A DNA stretch of 64,000 nt from Bemisia tabaci (GCF_918797505.1 NC_092801.1:11718001-11782000); one strand, 5' to 3'. Counted from the first letter of the stretch, positions 1 to 11,597 are shown. Translations and numbers: made by a program. Notes: generated from the letters alone by a model not told the origin.

Positions 1-1166
1 GCTGAGCTATTGTATCATTTAAAAACCCACGGAACAGTGTGATAACGTAGATTAGTTAATAATGCGGTTGCCTCAGATTATCCTTTGATGAAGACCATTG
101 ACTTATTAGTAACGCCTTCATTGGGAAAAAATACCTCCTAGCGTGGCGTCAGATGCTGAATAGTTGCATCTTTTAAAAGCTCAATCAGCAATGTTGATCT
201 AGCTCCCATTTTATCTGTGTCAAAAAGACTTGATAATACCTCGTTTAGGGGTCGATTTTCAAATTTCCCGCAGTAGGAATCGTTTTTTATGTAAGATTTT
301 GAGGAGAATTCAAGTGACGTTTGCCTCTCGTTCAAATCTTGTCAAGTAGCCCCTTTTAAATTGCTACTTGCATTGGATTTATGAAAAAAGTCAGTTTTGC
401 AAGTATATAGATATTCCGTGGTTTGACTAAAAGAGGTGATTTTTGATCTGCGTGCTATTTTGGTTATCGGTTCCCTGCATGTGGGTGCACCTGCACCGTT
501 CAACAAATATATGCACACCATCCCCGCAACGCACCAACACGAACGCAATCACACACACACCCTCACAACCCAGACCGCCGCCGCTCGCCGCTGGAAATTG
601 GATAATGATTGGTTTATTTTTATAATGAGCTGTGTGGGTTTTCGGGCCGGCGAAAAGCGCAGTCAGTTCTCTCGGCGAAAGCACCTATCCGCACCCACGC
701 GAGAGTCCCAAAATCAATGGCGTCGAAGGGTGGAAAGGGGGATCCGATGTTGGAGGTTAGGTTCTTTCGTCGGGGACGGGTCGGCGCAGGCCGGGAACGT
801 GTCAGGTTGATTTAGGGTGTATGGGTTTTATCCGGGGCCGTTTATTGCACCTGTGGTGCTAAGTATTTCTCTGTTTGCACCTGATTATTAGCCAATGGAG
901 ACCAATTATAATGGACCCTCCGGTTTCGGCTTCGCCTCGGCTCATTTGCCCCTCGTTAGTCGGGCACTTCTCACTTTCGGCCGACCGGCTCGCATCGCCG
1001 CTCGCTCGCGCTGGAACCCGATAAATTTTTGGATCTCCGTCTTCCTCGGATACCTCTCCTCGGACGTATGGGCGTGTCTTAATGTTCACGTGAGCCCTGG
1101 AAAGCATGGATTTATAGGTAAAACGAGGCTCAAAAGGAAATAGAGATATGCCCTTACGTCAGAGAA
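1..1166. other. no gene seen; GC-rich patch at about 545-1090
   Basis: The first 500 bases are AT-rich and show nothing recognisable. From about 545 to 1090 the DNA becomes clearly richer in G, C and CpG. Frames there are open for up to 124 codons, but the translations are Arg/His/Ser-rich, have no domain and overlap in several frames, as expected of GC-rich non-coding DNA. I cannot exclude a promoter or a non-coding exon. Confidence 0.4.
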
Positions 1167-1167
1167 G

Positions 1168-1206
1168 CGACAAAACGAGAAACTCTCGGTTTTGTTACCG
1201 ACGTTA
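1168..1206 (+). repeat. 39-bp direct repeat, left flank of element G1
   Basis: This 39-bp segment is repeated at 1621-1659 with two mismatches. The two copies abut the left and right ends of element G1 exactly. The segment contains an imperfect palindrome around AAACTCTCGGTTT. Confidence 0.85.
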
Positions 1207-1620
1207 CACTGAAAAAAAAATCTCGGTGTATTTACTAAGAAAATGGTAAAATTACCAAGAATTCAGGGTTCTATTTGATCCCAGTTTTTTCTTGGTAAAA
1301 TTACCATTTATGGAATTGGTAATTTTACCGAGAAATCTCGGTAAAATTATTGAACTTTCTCGGTAATTTTCCTGGACCTTGGTAAAAACGCCAATATTTT
1401 TTATCGACTGTGGTAGAATTATCGAGATAAAATGGCAAAGTTACCGGGAATTGATTAACAATAAAAGTGATATTCTTACCTGAAAAAAACAGTAAAAATA
1501 CCGGTTTTTAGGTAAGCTTACCAGTCTGTCTTGGTAAAATTACCAATAATTGGTAAAAAAAGTAAGATGGTAAAGGTACCAACGGACCTTGGTAAAAACG
1601 CCGAGAATTTTTTTTCAGTG
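1207..1620 (+). mobile_element. family G element, copy G1 (414 bp)
   Basis: The element begins CACTG plus an A-run and ends in a T-run plus CAGTG. Its interior is an imperfect palindrome built from repeated short blocks such as GGTAAAATTACC and ACCGAGAAA. G2 (25196-25609) has the same length and near-identical sequence, and G3 (31057-31464) is an inverted copy. It has no coding capacity, so it is a non-autonomous TIR element. G2 shows that the target duplication is TA; G1 has TTA on the left but no TA on the right. Confidence 0.85.
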
Positions 1621-1659
1621 CGACGAAACGAGAAACTCTCGGTTTTGTTACCGAAGTTA
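1621..1659 (+). repeat. 39-bp direct repeat, right flank of element G1
   Basis: Second copy of the 39-bp repeat at 1168-1206 (two mismatches). It starts at the base after the terminal CAGTG of G1. Confidence 0.85.
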
Positions 1660-1811
1660 TAAGAAAATGAGCAATGGGCTGATTATTGAAATCGATAGAT
1701 AGAGCGACAGGCAAAGAAAACGTTTTTTGCTGTTAAATCTCTTTTATTTTCTCTGGGAAAAAATACAAATGAATACCTACAATAACGCATGAGCGGTGAA
1801 AACTGAGAAAC

Positions 1812-1897
1812 GATTTTGCTGAAAATTGAACAGGAATTACGCTAAAAATTGAACAGCAATTTTGCTGAAAATTGAACAGAAATTTCGATGAAAATTT
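1812..1897 (+). repeat. 23-bp tandem repeat, about 3.7 units
   Basis: Units of 22-23 bp sharing GCTGAAAATTGAACAG lie at 1812, 1834 and 1857, with a partial fourth unit from 1880. AT-rich minisatellite, no coding sense. Confidence 0.8.
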
Positions 1898-2395
1898 CTC
1901 ATGAGTATCCAATGATACAATTCTTACTCCATTCTTTCCTTCCCCCACTCCTCGCACATTCTAAACTTGTTTTTTCCTCCATTCTCCCCCACTTTTCACC
2001 TCTACTCCCGCCTATTCGGTTTTATTTATGAGCCGAATCTTTGGACGGACGGTTCCGAACATATTTACACGCGTTTCGTCGTGTTAAATATAGCTTTCGT
2101 GTTTCGCTTTAGCGATAATTAATCGAATTCTCTTCTCTCCTTTTTTGAGTTTTATTTTATGACTCCTTTCGGAGGTTTTTGGTTTCAATTATCGACGGGC
2201 CAGTCGAGACGCTCAGCTAGGCGATAGATCTTTAGCGAGGGACCGAGTTAATTAAAAATTCTTTTTCTCACCGCATCCGGGACAAGTTATGTCAAAACCG
2301 CATAACTACGTGTTAATATAGAGGGTGTCCCGAGTTTATTGAGTGGAATTTTAGAGGATGATTCTTTAGTTCAATGTTAGAATTTTCTCCCAATA

Positions 2396-2596
2396 CACTG
2401 AAAAAAAAGTTAAAGGCTATTTAGACATACCGTCCGTCCCGGGCTCAGGGGCCGAAAGTTCCGGGTGCTGGAGCCGAAGCTTCGATCGTTCCGGGTGCTA
2501 CGCCCGGAACCTTAAGCCTCTGAGCCTGGAACGGGGACGGTATGTCTAAAGACCCCGTAAGTTCGGCTTCCACGGCCGGAGTTTTTTTTTTCAGTG
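2396..2596 (+). mobile_element. G-type foldback G4, flanked by TA
   Basis: Begins CACTGAAAAAAAA and ends with a T-run and CAGTG. It is flanked by TA on both sides (2394-2395 and 2597-2598), which fits a TA target duplication. The interior is a GC-rich palindrome (arms containing CATACCGTCC and GGACGGTATG) unrelated in sequence to G1-G3. It shares only the termini and the foldback design. Confidence 0.75.
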
Positions 2597-2599
2597 TAG

Positions 2600-3799
2600 A
2601 TAAAGGCCATTCAGTCAATTCGTCGAAGGAAAGGTTCCCTTAAGTTTGAAAAAGATACCTTTTCCTTAAATTTTGGAGACACTTTTGTTTCAATAGTTAT
2701 ACAAATTTTCGGTTAGAGGTAAATTTTATGCAAAAGCCTAGAATCATGCCACGTATTACATTTGTTTCGTTTTTAGGGAGTTTTTATTTGGGAAGGGGTT
2801 GGTGGGCCCTCAAGACCAGGCAGAGCCAATTTTATTGTAATAATCCTACACAAACCCTCACGGCCTGAATCAACATAATTTATGACCTTATATTTGGATT
2901 TTGCACTAAAAATTACTGCTCGACGCAAGTTTTTATGACGTTTGACACAAAGTTTTTCCCAGAATTTGAAATAAAAATGAATACTTTTTCACTTGGGGGG
3001 GGGGGGGGTATAAATTCAAAAAAATATTATTTTTACAACGAAGAATTTGTTCCGTGAAATTCTGATGGTTCAATGTGAGACACCCTGTATAAGGATTTAA
3101 ACGCGGCTCTTCTCGAACAGGGCCTGAGTTAAACACGGAGGAGTTATAGCTCGCGAGCTATGCATAGGTGAATTGACCGATTTATTTGAGGAATAACCTA
3201 AGTTCTACGTAATTTCTAAGACACGTGGACTGTTTTTGAAATAAATCGTTCTGTCGATTCGCTTGGTTATCGTTTCGGTCTTTATTGACACAGGATGCTG
3301 GGTTCCTGGGCTAATCAATAGATATTTTAGTCAGTTTATATCAGCGGGGGAGAAGGGGGAGGAGGAGACAAATTTTACACCTGACCAGATTCTAATCCAA
3401 AAATCTTTATTTCGAATCAATAGAAAGTAAATATATGGAGGGAATGAAGAACGAGTTTCATCAAACAATATAAATGGACTGGCCACTCTTTAGCTTTCGT
3501 GCAGCTCTCAGGTTCTTGCATGCATCAGAAACTTTGGATTTGAGGGAATCTTTAGGTACTCTTCTAGCTCCACGTATTGCTAACCTTTTGATCCATCGAT
3601 GGCTATACTCTAAAAACACGTACCTCAAAATGCAACAGTCCTTCATTCTCTCGTATTTTATTTTTGGGGGAAAAAATGGCTGCTTTTATTTCTCACAATT
3701 TTTTTCGATTGCAGACTTACACCGTCGATATATACTATTCTACGTCTTCTTCTCTGTTGCTAATGATTGTTAAATATCTCCCATGTATTTTTGAGAATG
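2600..3799. other. no gene seen; one 14-G run
   Basis: AT-rich DNA without a supported gene. A run of 14 G lies at 2995-3008. The phrase GAGACACCCTGTATA at about 3081 recurs in variant form near 2322 (inverted), 5110, 24371 (inverted) and 28804, so it may be a remnant of a dispersed repeat. Open frames of up to 99 codons overlap on opposite strands and carry no recognisable domain. Confidence 0.4.
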
Positions 3800-3973
3800 A
3801 TTATATGCGCGTTTTTCATTGACATTTTCAGACATTTTATACAAAATTGCGAACAAAATCGTCTGAAAAAATTGGAGAAAGAAATTCAATATTTTCTCAG
3901 TAAAGTAAGGTTTTATTGAAGGAAATGTGGCAACGTCTGAAGGTTCATACGCCGTTCTTCCTAATCACGGCAG
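3800..3973 (+). mobile_element. family A MITE, 5'-truncated copy A1
   Basis: The right two thirds of a family A element: interior blocks like CATTTTCAGACATTTT, then GAAGGAAATGTGGCAACGTC and an end resembling GGCGTTCTTCCTTAGCACGGCAG with small changes. The left terminus is missing. Confidence 0.75.
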
Positions 3974-4145
3974 TATAGAACACTGTCAACACTGAGCGCC
4001 CCTAATTTAAAAGTACTTTAAAGTGCCGATTCAATCCAATGATACATATCGACTTTTCATGCGCGTTTCAATGTACAAAACTCAAAGCTGTTAATGTACG
4101 GGAAACAATCACCATTGGATCACCGAGTGAATGATCCAGGCAGAG

Positions 4146-4314
4146 CAGTGGCGTGGCGTGGCGTGCTTTGCGATCTATCGATATTTCCCCATTTGAAGCT
4201 GTGGTAAATAATCGATTATTGAGCTGTTCGGTACGAACACCCTGTTTATCGATACTTTTCCATAGGTTTAAATGACCGATCAATCGATTTATCGCAAAGC
4301 ATGCCACGCCACTG
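4146..4314 (+). mobile_element. family B hAT-like MITE, copy B1
   Basis: Ends CAGTGGCGTGGCGTG and GCCACGCCACTG are inverted repeats. The body contains ATCGAT motifs, GAACACC near the centre and the block CATAGGTTTAAAT. The 8-bp flanks AGGCAGAG (4138-4145) and AGGCGGAG (4315-4322) match at seven of eight positions, a target duplication of the length typical of hAT transposons. No coding capacity. Confidence 0.88.
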
Positions 4315-4803
4315 AGGCGGAGAAGAACCAGCCGGCTGGAAAAATCCTCAATATCGCATCCCCACCACGAACTTGCTATGCTGGCCAGGCGCCACAATTT
4401 TATTGTCACGGTCCGTGCTTCGATTCCCGATCGGGGAGATTAATTTACGAGCCCCCTCGCCCCCCTCCCCCATTTTAGTGGAAATCATGGCTCACGCACG
4501 GTGGTCGATTATTGTCATCACAACCCCCCTCCTCCCCATCGAGGAGTCTTAGCGGTCGCGCTGGGAGAGGAGGTGGTAGGTAGTTGTTTGATGATTTAAT
4601 TTGCTTTTGTTTTACATTTTGAGCCTCGTATGTGCCTCGGGTAATTAATTAATCGCCGGTGTAATGATCCGAACCGCGGTGTCAAGTTGACGATTTTCAA
4701 CCAATTATGTGATCTGAACTGCATTTCGCAATTTCATTAATACTAAAATTTTAGGAAATATTATATACAAATTATGCGCTTTTTCCCCCTATGCAATCAG
4801 GAG

Positions 4804-4862
4804 CTTCCTCTTCCTCCTCCTCCTCCTCCTCCTCCTCCTCCTCCTCCTCCTCTTCTTCTCCT
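4804..4862 (+). repeat. (CCT)n microsatellite
   Basis: Nearly pure CTC/CCT triplet run of about 55 bp, followed by a long pyrimidine-rich stretch. It gives serine- or proline-run translations in open frames, which I treat as artefacts. Confidence 0.95.
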
Positions 4863-5430
4863 GTTTATTTTTATTCTTCTTCCTTTTATTTCTTCCCTTT
4901 TCTTCTCTTCTTTGCTTTTCTTCTACTTTGTATGTATAGTTGTTCTTCTTCATTTTCTCTTCCTCCTCCTCTTCCTATTTTTTCCCATCTTTTTTTCTCC
5001 TCTTCTTAATATTTCCTCCTGTTTTTTCTCTGCTCTTTCTATTTTTCTTCTGCTTCCTATACATACCTTCATGCTAATTTATTTAGAGGTATAAACGGCC
5101 TCTGATGATGAGACACCCCGTATAAAAACAATTATTCTACTACTAATACTACGTGCTGTCTTTTTTCCCCATTTTTCTTCATCGTCTGTTACTGCCTCTC
5201 TTTCTTCTTTCCCTACTTTCCCTTCTCCTTTTCTTCTTTCTCTACTCCCCCTTCTCCTTTTTCGTCTTTCTCTACTTTCTTCCTCTTATTCTTCCCACAC
5301 TCTAAAATTTTGCTCTGCTTTTTCCTCTCCCGATTTTCCTTCCTCCTCACAATATTCTCCATGCAGTTAGGTGCTTTGGCGGTGGAGCCGAAAACAGAGG
5401 TCTGTCTTATGGCAAAAAAATAGTTCATTT
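4863..5430. other. pyrimidine-rich spacer, no gene
   Basis: Imperfect CT-rich DNA interrupted at about 5085-5160. No repeat ends or coding signal beyond low-complexity frames. Confidence 0.5.
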
Positions 5431-5864
5431 TAGAGTACCTTTATAGACAGAGTATGGCCATTCGTTTCTTTTTACTACAGGAAAACTGTGCCGCTTTTTG
5501 ATTGGTCAACGAGTTTTTAGGCTTCATGATGCTCTTACGGCCGTAAGTAAACAAACAAGATGGCGGCTCACCGTAACATCGATAAGAAGCTAAAGTTTGA
5601 CAAAAATTTAAATTACACGGCAGTAATAATTTAAATTATCATATCTACGAATAACACATAAAAAACAGATGAAAACACTGTTAAATCGCCTTTCGCCTTT
5701 ATCACTGGAGGATATAAAATGTGCATAACCTCAAACTTGCTTGCTGATAGCAGCCATCTTGTTTGTTTATTTACGGCCGTAAGAACATCGTATCAGCCTA
5801 CTTGCTAGCGACCGATGAAAAACCGGCACAGAACTGGCCATACTCTGTCTATAAAGGTACTCTA
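5431..5864 (+). mobile_element. family L foldback, copy L1 (434 bp)
   Basis: The element begins TAGAGTACCTTTATAGACAG and ends in the matching inverted sequence. The terminal inverted repeat is about 31 bp without a mismatch. A second inner inverted pair carries ACGGCCGTAAG and AAACAAACAAGATGGC. No coding capacity. L2 at 21282 shares TAGAGTACCT and AGAGTATGG but differs inside. Confidence 0.88.
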
Positions 5865-6540
5865 CTCGACGGATGATTTTTGAACGGAACTAGAAGTACC
5901 ATTCTTTATATGCTCAATTTTTCCCGAGTATATTACACACACTCGTACTCATATCAATAACAGTTTACTTTTAGTTTTAGTTATTTGAATTAGTATTATA
6001 GAATCGCCCATCAGAAATCAGCAATTAAAATTCGGTTAACTTTCTTAGCGCTGCGTTTAAGTCTCCTCGATACTTGAATGGAACTGCCGACAGGGCGGGA
6101 ATCAAAACATTACAAGCTATGTCTTATCATCAAATATTCTCTAGTTCATTTCACTTACTTTCTTCCACAGGCAGAGTTTCAGAATGACAACAGTGCGCTC
6201 GAGTCCTAATTGGTCGCAGAGCGATCGCTTCATTAGGAGTGCGCGCGCATGCGGCGACGTCCGTCTGAGCGTGGAAAAAAGAAGAAAAATAATTAATGAA
6301 GGAATCGGAATACGAAAAAAACGCGAAAAGAGAATGATCGAGCGGGCGGGATTCGCGGGGGCTCTTAATTGTGACTAGTTTTTAATTGAAACGAGGCTGT
6401 CACATCGGAATTGCTCGTTCACGGAAAAAAATACTGGTTTCGCATTGCCGGAGCGCGCTAAGCGGGAGTTCCTGGAGCAGCAGTAATCCCCGCGCTTTTG
6501 ATTGACAGCACGCCACAAACGGAGCCATCATTTTATCCCA
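5865..6540. other. no gene seen
   Basis: AT-rich, with a more mixed patch at 6180-6370 that contains a 64-codon frame rich in Arg and Lys. It has no recognisable domain, and I do not call it a gene. Confidence 0.4.
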
Positions 6541-7098
6541 AATGGACCACTAGGCAAGGTACGAATTTCAGCATTCTGATACATGTTTCTTAACCAAAAG
6601 TTTATGTAAAACACGATGCACACAACGAAAATTAACGAAATTAACTCCTTACGAATATATGTAATGATTCTCGATGCGTGAATTCAAACTACCCGCTCAT
6701 GAAACTCAATGCTCTACGTGATTCACATCGCGCGCTAAACGTTATCATGACAGTCTCTGCGATATAAAAATTCGGCAACCTCAATCTTGACGCTTTGGCT
6801 CAGCTATAGCAAATTGCTAATGGTTGGAACAACACACGGTGCGAAATGAACATTGCTCGATTGAGAAGCTTGCTGAAACCGTTGCGTTGTAGTGCGCGAT
6901 TTGACTCACGTAGAGCTTTGAGTTTCTTGTGAGCGGGCAGTTCAAATTCCTCGTAACCAATGTGAAATAAAAACGTTAATATCTTCGTTAGGAATTGGTT
7001 TCAGTAATTTTCCTTGTTTGAATCGTTTCCTACGTGAAATTCTGGTTAAGAAACATGTATCAGATAGCTTAAATTCGTACCTTGTCTAGTGGCCCATT
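6541..7098 (+). mobile_element. family K long foldback, copy K1 (558 bp)
   Basis: Starts AATGGACCACTAGGCAAGG and ends with the inverted match ending in CCCATT. The arms stay complementary for well over 200 bp (for example GAATTCAAACTACCCGCTC against GAGCGGGCAGTTCAAATTC). K2 (26743-27297) is a close copy of similar length. No coding capacity. I remember this sequence as common in Bemisia tabaci DNA. Confidence 0.88.
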
Positions 7099-7404
7099 GA
7101 CTTCGCTGACCCTCGAAGAAAGAACAGAATGTTCCAAGACGATACAAAGTGAGAAGGAAGGGCTCTTTCTCCTTATTTTTTATCTATTTGGAACAGTGCA
7201 ACTGAAATGAGCTTTCAAGGGGTGCTTGCTGTGGTATTCACGACGGAGACTTTAACGCTGAGTAGAAAAGTGAGACATAGATCAAAATACGTTTGATCGC
7301 GTGGAACACGGATGAAAACTGATTCTTTCAAAGAGCAACTGGTGATAATCTGTTAAAACAGTGTGAGCGGGAGAGGGCGGAAGAGGGTCCAGGGGGCTTC
7401 CCCC
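7099..7404. other. no gene seen
   Basis: Spacer between K1 and D1 with no repeat ends and no coding signal. Confidence 0.4.
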
Positions 7405-7672
7405 AGGGCCAATAATTGAAATTGTTAGACAAAACAGTAGACATAGAAGATAAACATGGTATGAAGGGATTCTATTGGTGGATGCGGGTGGTTGCAATGG
7501 ACAAAGAAGGTAAGTAATAGACTCTCAGAACCCACGAGAGACCCTATAGTTAGTCGATCATTTTCTCCCCTATATAGTCTATAGGAGCCACCCATTTCAA
7601 ACGATAGGATTGCTCCATACTCCCTATTCCTTCTTCGTTTATCGCTTTGTCTATACTTCCAATAATCAGCCC
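7405..7672 (+). mobile_element. family D MITE, copy D1
   Basis: Left end GGGCCAATAATTGAAATTG and right end CCAATAATCAGCCC form the inverted repeat. Inside are the family blocks ATAGACAAAG (variant), GATTCTATTGG and TCTATCGCTTTGTCTAT. Other copies lie at 23602, 35413, 53965 and 54223. Confidence 0.82.
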
Positions 7673-7747
7673 ACAGCTCTCCCGAAGTTTTCAAATTTAA
7701 ATTTTGCCTCCCTTAGACTTCAATCCCTTTTCCTGCGAACGGTTATA

Positions 7748-7995
7748 CTTCCGTGCTAAGGAAGAACGCCGCATGAGCCTTCAGACGTTGCCAAGTCTCC
7801 TTCGATGAAAACCAAAGTTACTGGGAAAATTGTGAATATTACTGTCCAAAAATTTCAGACAATTTTGTACGCAATTTAATCTAAAATATCTGAAAATTTC
7901 AAGGAAAAATATGCATGAATGCTGTCAAAAATACCTATCAAAGGAAATTTGGCAACTCTCGAATGTTTGTACGGCGTTCTTCCTTAGCACGGCTG
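7748..7995 (+). mobile_element. family A MITE, copy A2, TSD TATA
   Basis: Full-length family A: left end CTTCCGTGCTAAGGAAGAAC, right end GTTCTTCCTTAGCACGGCTG. Flanks TATA at 7744-7747 and 7996-7999 are identical, giving a 4-bp target duplication. The interior carries TTTCAGACAATTTTG and its partial complement, so the whole copy is roughly palindromic. Non-coding. Confidence 0.9.
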
Positions 7996-7999
7996 TATA

Positions 8000-8425
8000 G
8001 TGGACGCTTACTTTGAATACAAAAAATAAGTAAGTCTCTTGAGCGTTTCGAGTTGGCAACCACGAGGGGAGTGGGAGAAGGAGACGAGTTCAAATTACAG
8101 GTAGTAATCAAACAGAGCTTCTCTCGGATGTACGTACGAGATACATTTAATGCACGGGTCATTTAATGTACGTGTATTATAGCGTTTAATAGCCGTCTTT
8201 CTGGGGGAGGTGCTCTTCGATCACGCGAACCCTTCCAAGTGCTAATGTGCGCCACTCGCGAACGCCACTCGCAAACGCCACTCGCAAACGCCAGCCAGAA
8301 ACCTCTCCTTCGCGCTCTCTCTATTCACCCACGTGGTAACGGGAAGAAAATTTTTCTAAGTTAATAGGTTTAAGAAGGATTATATTCAAATTCATGAAGG
8401 TTACTTTGTTCACTCGAAATGCGAC
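8000..8425. other. no gene seen; contains a 13-bp tandem repeat
   Basis: Mixed-composition spacer whose only structure is the 13-bp repeat at 8251-8293. Confidence 0.45.
8251..8293 (+). repeat. 13-bp tandem repeat, 3.3 units
   Basis: Units GCCACTCGCRAAC start at 8251, 8264 and 8277, with a partial fourth. Confidence 0.9.
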
Positions 8426-8910
8426 AATGGAGATGTTGCATGTGTGAGGAATTGGCGATTTGACTGTTGATTCTTATGTAAAGTTCGCGAGAAACACGAT
8501 GGTGCCACTGGTTTTCTCTGAAATCATCTCAAGCTCAAAAAAAGCTCTCAAAATGAGGCCAAAATGGAGGGGATATCCCACGATATCCTGAGGGTCCACC
8601 TCTACATCAAGACAAACTCTCCATGCAAAGATAGGGAGCAAATACATTTGCAGGGTTGCCGTGTTTCTAGTTTTGGAGACCTGTCAATGTATTTGCTCCC
8701 TATCTTTGCATAGAGAGTTTGTCTTGATGTAGAGGTGGACCTCTCGGGATAGCGTGGGATATCCCTCCATTTTGGCCTCAACTTGAGAGCTTTTTTTGAA
8801 CTTGGGAGTTGATTTCAGAGAAAACCAGTGGCACCATCGTGTTCCTCGCGAACTTTTACTAAGAATCAACAGTCAAATCGCAAATTCCTCTCACATGCAA
8901 CATCTCCATT
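8426..8910 (+). mobile_element. family J long foldback, copy J1 (485 bp)
   Basis: Starts AATGGAGATGTTGCATGTG and ends with the inverted match. The two arms are about 220 bp each and nearly complementary throughout (for example AAAGATAGGGAGCAAATACA against TGTATTTGCTCCCTATCTTT). J2 at 41701-42192 is the second copy. No coding capacity. Element G5 begins two bases after its right end. Confidence 0.9.
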
Positions 8911-8911
8911 A

Positions 8912-9149
8912 CACCGAAAAACGAGAGGTGCTGTAGTAACATCCTAGATGTCAAAAAAAATGTGCGATAACTCTTGGATGTTGTCATTACCACTCTGGCT
9001 GTTAAAGTAACAACTTAGGATGTTACTTTTACATCCTATTGTGTTACGTTAACTGCTAGAGTGTTAATAGCAACATCCAAGAGTTGTTGCACATTTTTTT
9101 AACAACCGTAACATCGGGGATGTTACTACAGCATCTTTTTTTTTCAGTG
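8912..9149 (+). mobile_element. G-type foldback G5
   Basis: Starts CACCGAAAAACG and ends with a T-run plus CAGTG. The arms carry ACATCCAAGAGTT and AACTCTTGGATGT, and the core carries GGATGTTACTTTTACATCC. It has the G-type termini but its own interior. Confidence 0.75.
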
Positions 9150-9774
9150 TGGATTTTAGCTGTTCTTCCTGTTAAGCGCTCAGCCGATAGGATGCGCTAT
9201 TTGATTTTGAAGCCTCTAGAAAGCTAGTGTATACCAACTGATGGTTCGTGCAGGTAACCGAACTTTTCAGTCCCAGATACCAATTAATTTGCTTTCAGAA
9301 ATCGAGTATTAGTTTCGGTGACCAAAATTTGACTTCTTTGACCAGAAACTTATAGGTCGCGTAGGCGGAAGGAATTCGGTGTTCAATATGAGAGGAAGCT
9401 TAGTATCTGTAACCGATCAGTGTATGGAGTTTTTAATTTTGAAGCTCATTCATTGCAGGTATATGAGGAACAATTATTCGAAAGTCTATTTTGCATTGCT
9501 TACAGTGTGTTTCAATTTTGATCTCAGATATTTAGCAACTTTTGACTCTTCTCGACATCTATTGTACCGCACGTAAGATTTTGAAAAGTGAACTCTTGTA
9601 TCACTCAACACCAAAAACCCTGCGCGAAAATGCGTCAATCTCCCTTGAACTTTTCCGGTGAATTTTAGCAAGAAGGCAATTCTGAGTTTTCTCCTTTTAA
9701 ATGTGTGCAAAACAATCGCGATCGACAGACTACCTCACGTGGAATCGATTATGAATACCTTGCTTCTTGCTTTA
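9150..9774. other. no gene seen
   Basis: AT-rich spacer. A 65-codon and a 74-codon frame overlap on opposite strands near 9380-9710 without recognisable content. Confidence 0.4.
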
Positions 9775-10018
9775 ATCAAAACGCCGTATGAGCCTTCAAA
9801 GGTTGCCAAGTTCTCCGCAGAAAATATGTATTCTTGTGAAAACTTATGAATATTTTTCTTCGAATTTTTCAAGTACTTGAGAATAAATTGCGAGTAGAAT
9901 ATTCCGAAAATTGGGAGGGCGAATGTCCAAAAAGCTCCCACAATTGCGTATTGCATTGAAGGAAAATTGGCAACATCTGAAGTTTCATACAAGGTTCTTC
10001 TCTAGCTGGGTAGTACAT
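9775..10018 (+). mobile_element. family A MITE, degraded copy A3
   Basis: Recognisable blocks are AACGCCGTATGAGCCTTC at the left, ATTTTTCAAGTACTTGAGA inside and TTGAAGGAAAATTGGCAACA at the right. Both termini are decayed. Confidence 0.65.
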
Positions 10019-10836
10019 ACAGTGGATTTAAATGATATAAAAACACTGTTGCCAACTCTCAAGAGAAATCGTATCCCCGCACGGACAACAAACCTCCTCG
10101 TCATTCGTCACCTCCTCGGAGAGAAATCATGTCGATAAGACTGGGATCGCCCATTTGAACGAACGCAAAACAATCGATAACTATCGAATCAACCCGCCTC
10201 GTTGACAATCGATTATTCACGCCGCATTCAACCGGCATAAAAACAGTGTTACCTCCTCGCGGGAAATCGACACCGACTAGTCGCCCGCAACCCCACGTCA
10301 GACGCCGCTTAATCTCATATTAATTAATAGTTGTGTTTATTATTTGTGCGCTGGCGAGGTATAATTAAGTCATTTTTTAAAAGTCGTTAGTAAATAATTA
10401 TCAACGCACGCGGTGGTGAAGGCGGGGGTGGGGGGATCAATTACTCAAAGCGATGGGTCATGGCAGATACGCGCTCTGCGTTCGGTCGGTGTGAGCGCAC
10501 CCTAATTACCATAAATTTCTCAGGAAGCTGTGACCGTGCTCTAGGCCTCTCCTGCCGCGCGTTTTCAAGGAGTCGAGTAATTTCGGGCCCGGTAATAAAA
10601 TAACGACGGCTTCATTCAAGAATGTCTTAACTCATTTTGACTTGTATTTGGTCTATGAGCCGGTCGCCTCTCTACTGGTGGGGTTGTTCTCTTTTCCTGA
10701 GAGGAATTTCGTTACGAAAGGCGATTTTGTACGGTGGAAAGGTTGAATTACATAAACTGGGCACTCACTGAACAAGGTACAATTAGTATATTTCATTCTC
10801 AAAATTTTTCATTGACATTTTTTTTCTTATTTTTTT
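10019..10836. other. no gene seen; TAATTA-rich mixed-GC stretch
   Basis: The part from 10130 to 10460 mixes CpG-rich bases with repeated TAATTA/ATTAAT cores (for example 10313-10330, 10361-10366). The composition resembles insect regulatory DNA with homeodomain-type cores, but I have no comparison to show conservation. Confidence 0.3.
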
Positions 10837-11122
10837 CTTCTTCTACGTCTACCTCTTCTTCTTCTACGTGTACTTCTTCTTCTTCTACGTCTACTTCCTC
10901 TTCTTCTACGTCTACTTCTTCTTCTACGTCTTCTTCCTCTTCTTCTTCTACATCTACTTCTCTGTCTTCTTCTTCTACTCTTTCTTCTTCTTCTTCTACT
11001 CCTTCTTATACTTCTTCTTCTTCTTCTTTTTCTACGTCTACTTCTTCGTCTTCTTTTACTACTCCTTCTTCTCCTTCTTCTACTACCTCTTCTTCCTCTT
11101 CTGCTTCCTCTACTTCTTCTTG
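10837..11122 (+). repeat. imperfect (TTC)n / (TCTACT)n tract
   Basis: About 285 bp of near-pure pyrimidine triplets. One frame reads as a serine/threonine run of about 90 codons, another as Phe/Tyr. I take this as microsatellite, not protein. Confidence 0.92.
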
Positions 11123-11536
11123 AAGAGTCGAAGACTCGATTCTGAAGGACTCGGAGTCAGTCAAACTAGGATTTAAAATAAATGTGCAATGAAAAATAAT
11201 AATTGAAAGTATGAAAATACACTTGGAAAAAAGTCTTAAATTAGCAGCCAAGAAATACGTTTTCTTGGCTCAAGAGTGATGCTACCTGATTTTCCCTACT
11301 TTTGTGCTTAAGCATATTTTCTCATCTCCAGAGAAATTCAGCTTGATGCGAGATGAAGAAAATTCCTGGCGGCAAATTCAAGAATTATCGCGCTTGGTTT
11401 TTTCCCGTGTTAACGCTCCTCGTGGCAACGTTGACGTGGAGGCCTTCTGAAACACAGTCACGATGGATCATGCTCAAAATGCAGAATAATAAGCGATCAG
11501 AAGACATATGTCAACTTAACGAGGAACGTGAGACCT

Positions 11537-11597
11537 CTCCCTCCCCTCTCCCTCCCCTCTCCCTCCCCCTCCCCCCTCCCTCCCTCCACCCGTCTCT
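11537..11597 (+). repeat. (CTCCCT)n-like tract
   Basis: Short CT-rich tract of repeated CTCTCCCTCC-type units. Confidence 0.85.

Noticed and set aside
10734..11123. 129-codon Ser/Thr-rich frame resembling a mucin
   Set aside because: About 90 codons are pure TTC/TCT microsatellite; no signal peptide or flanking domain.
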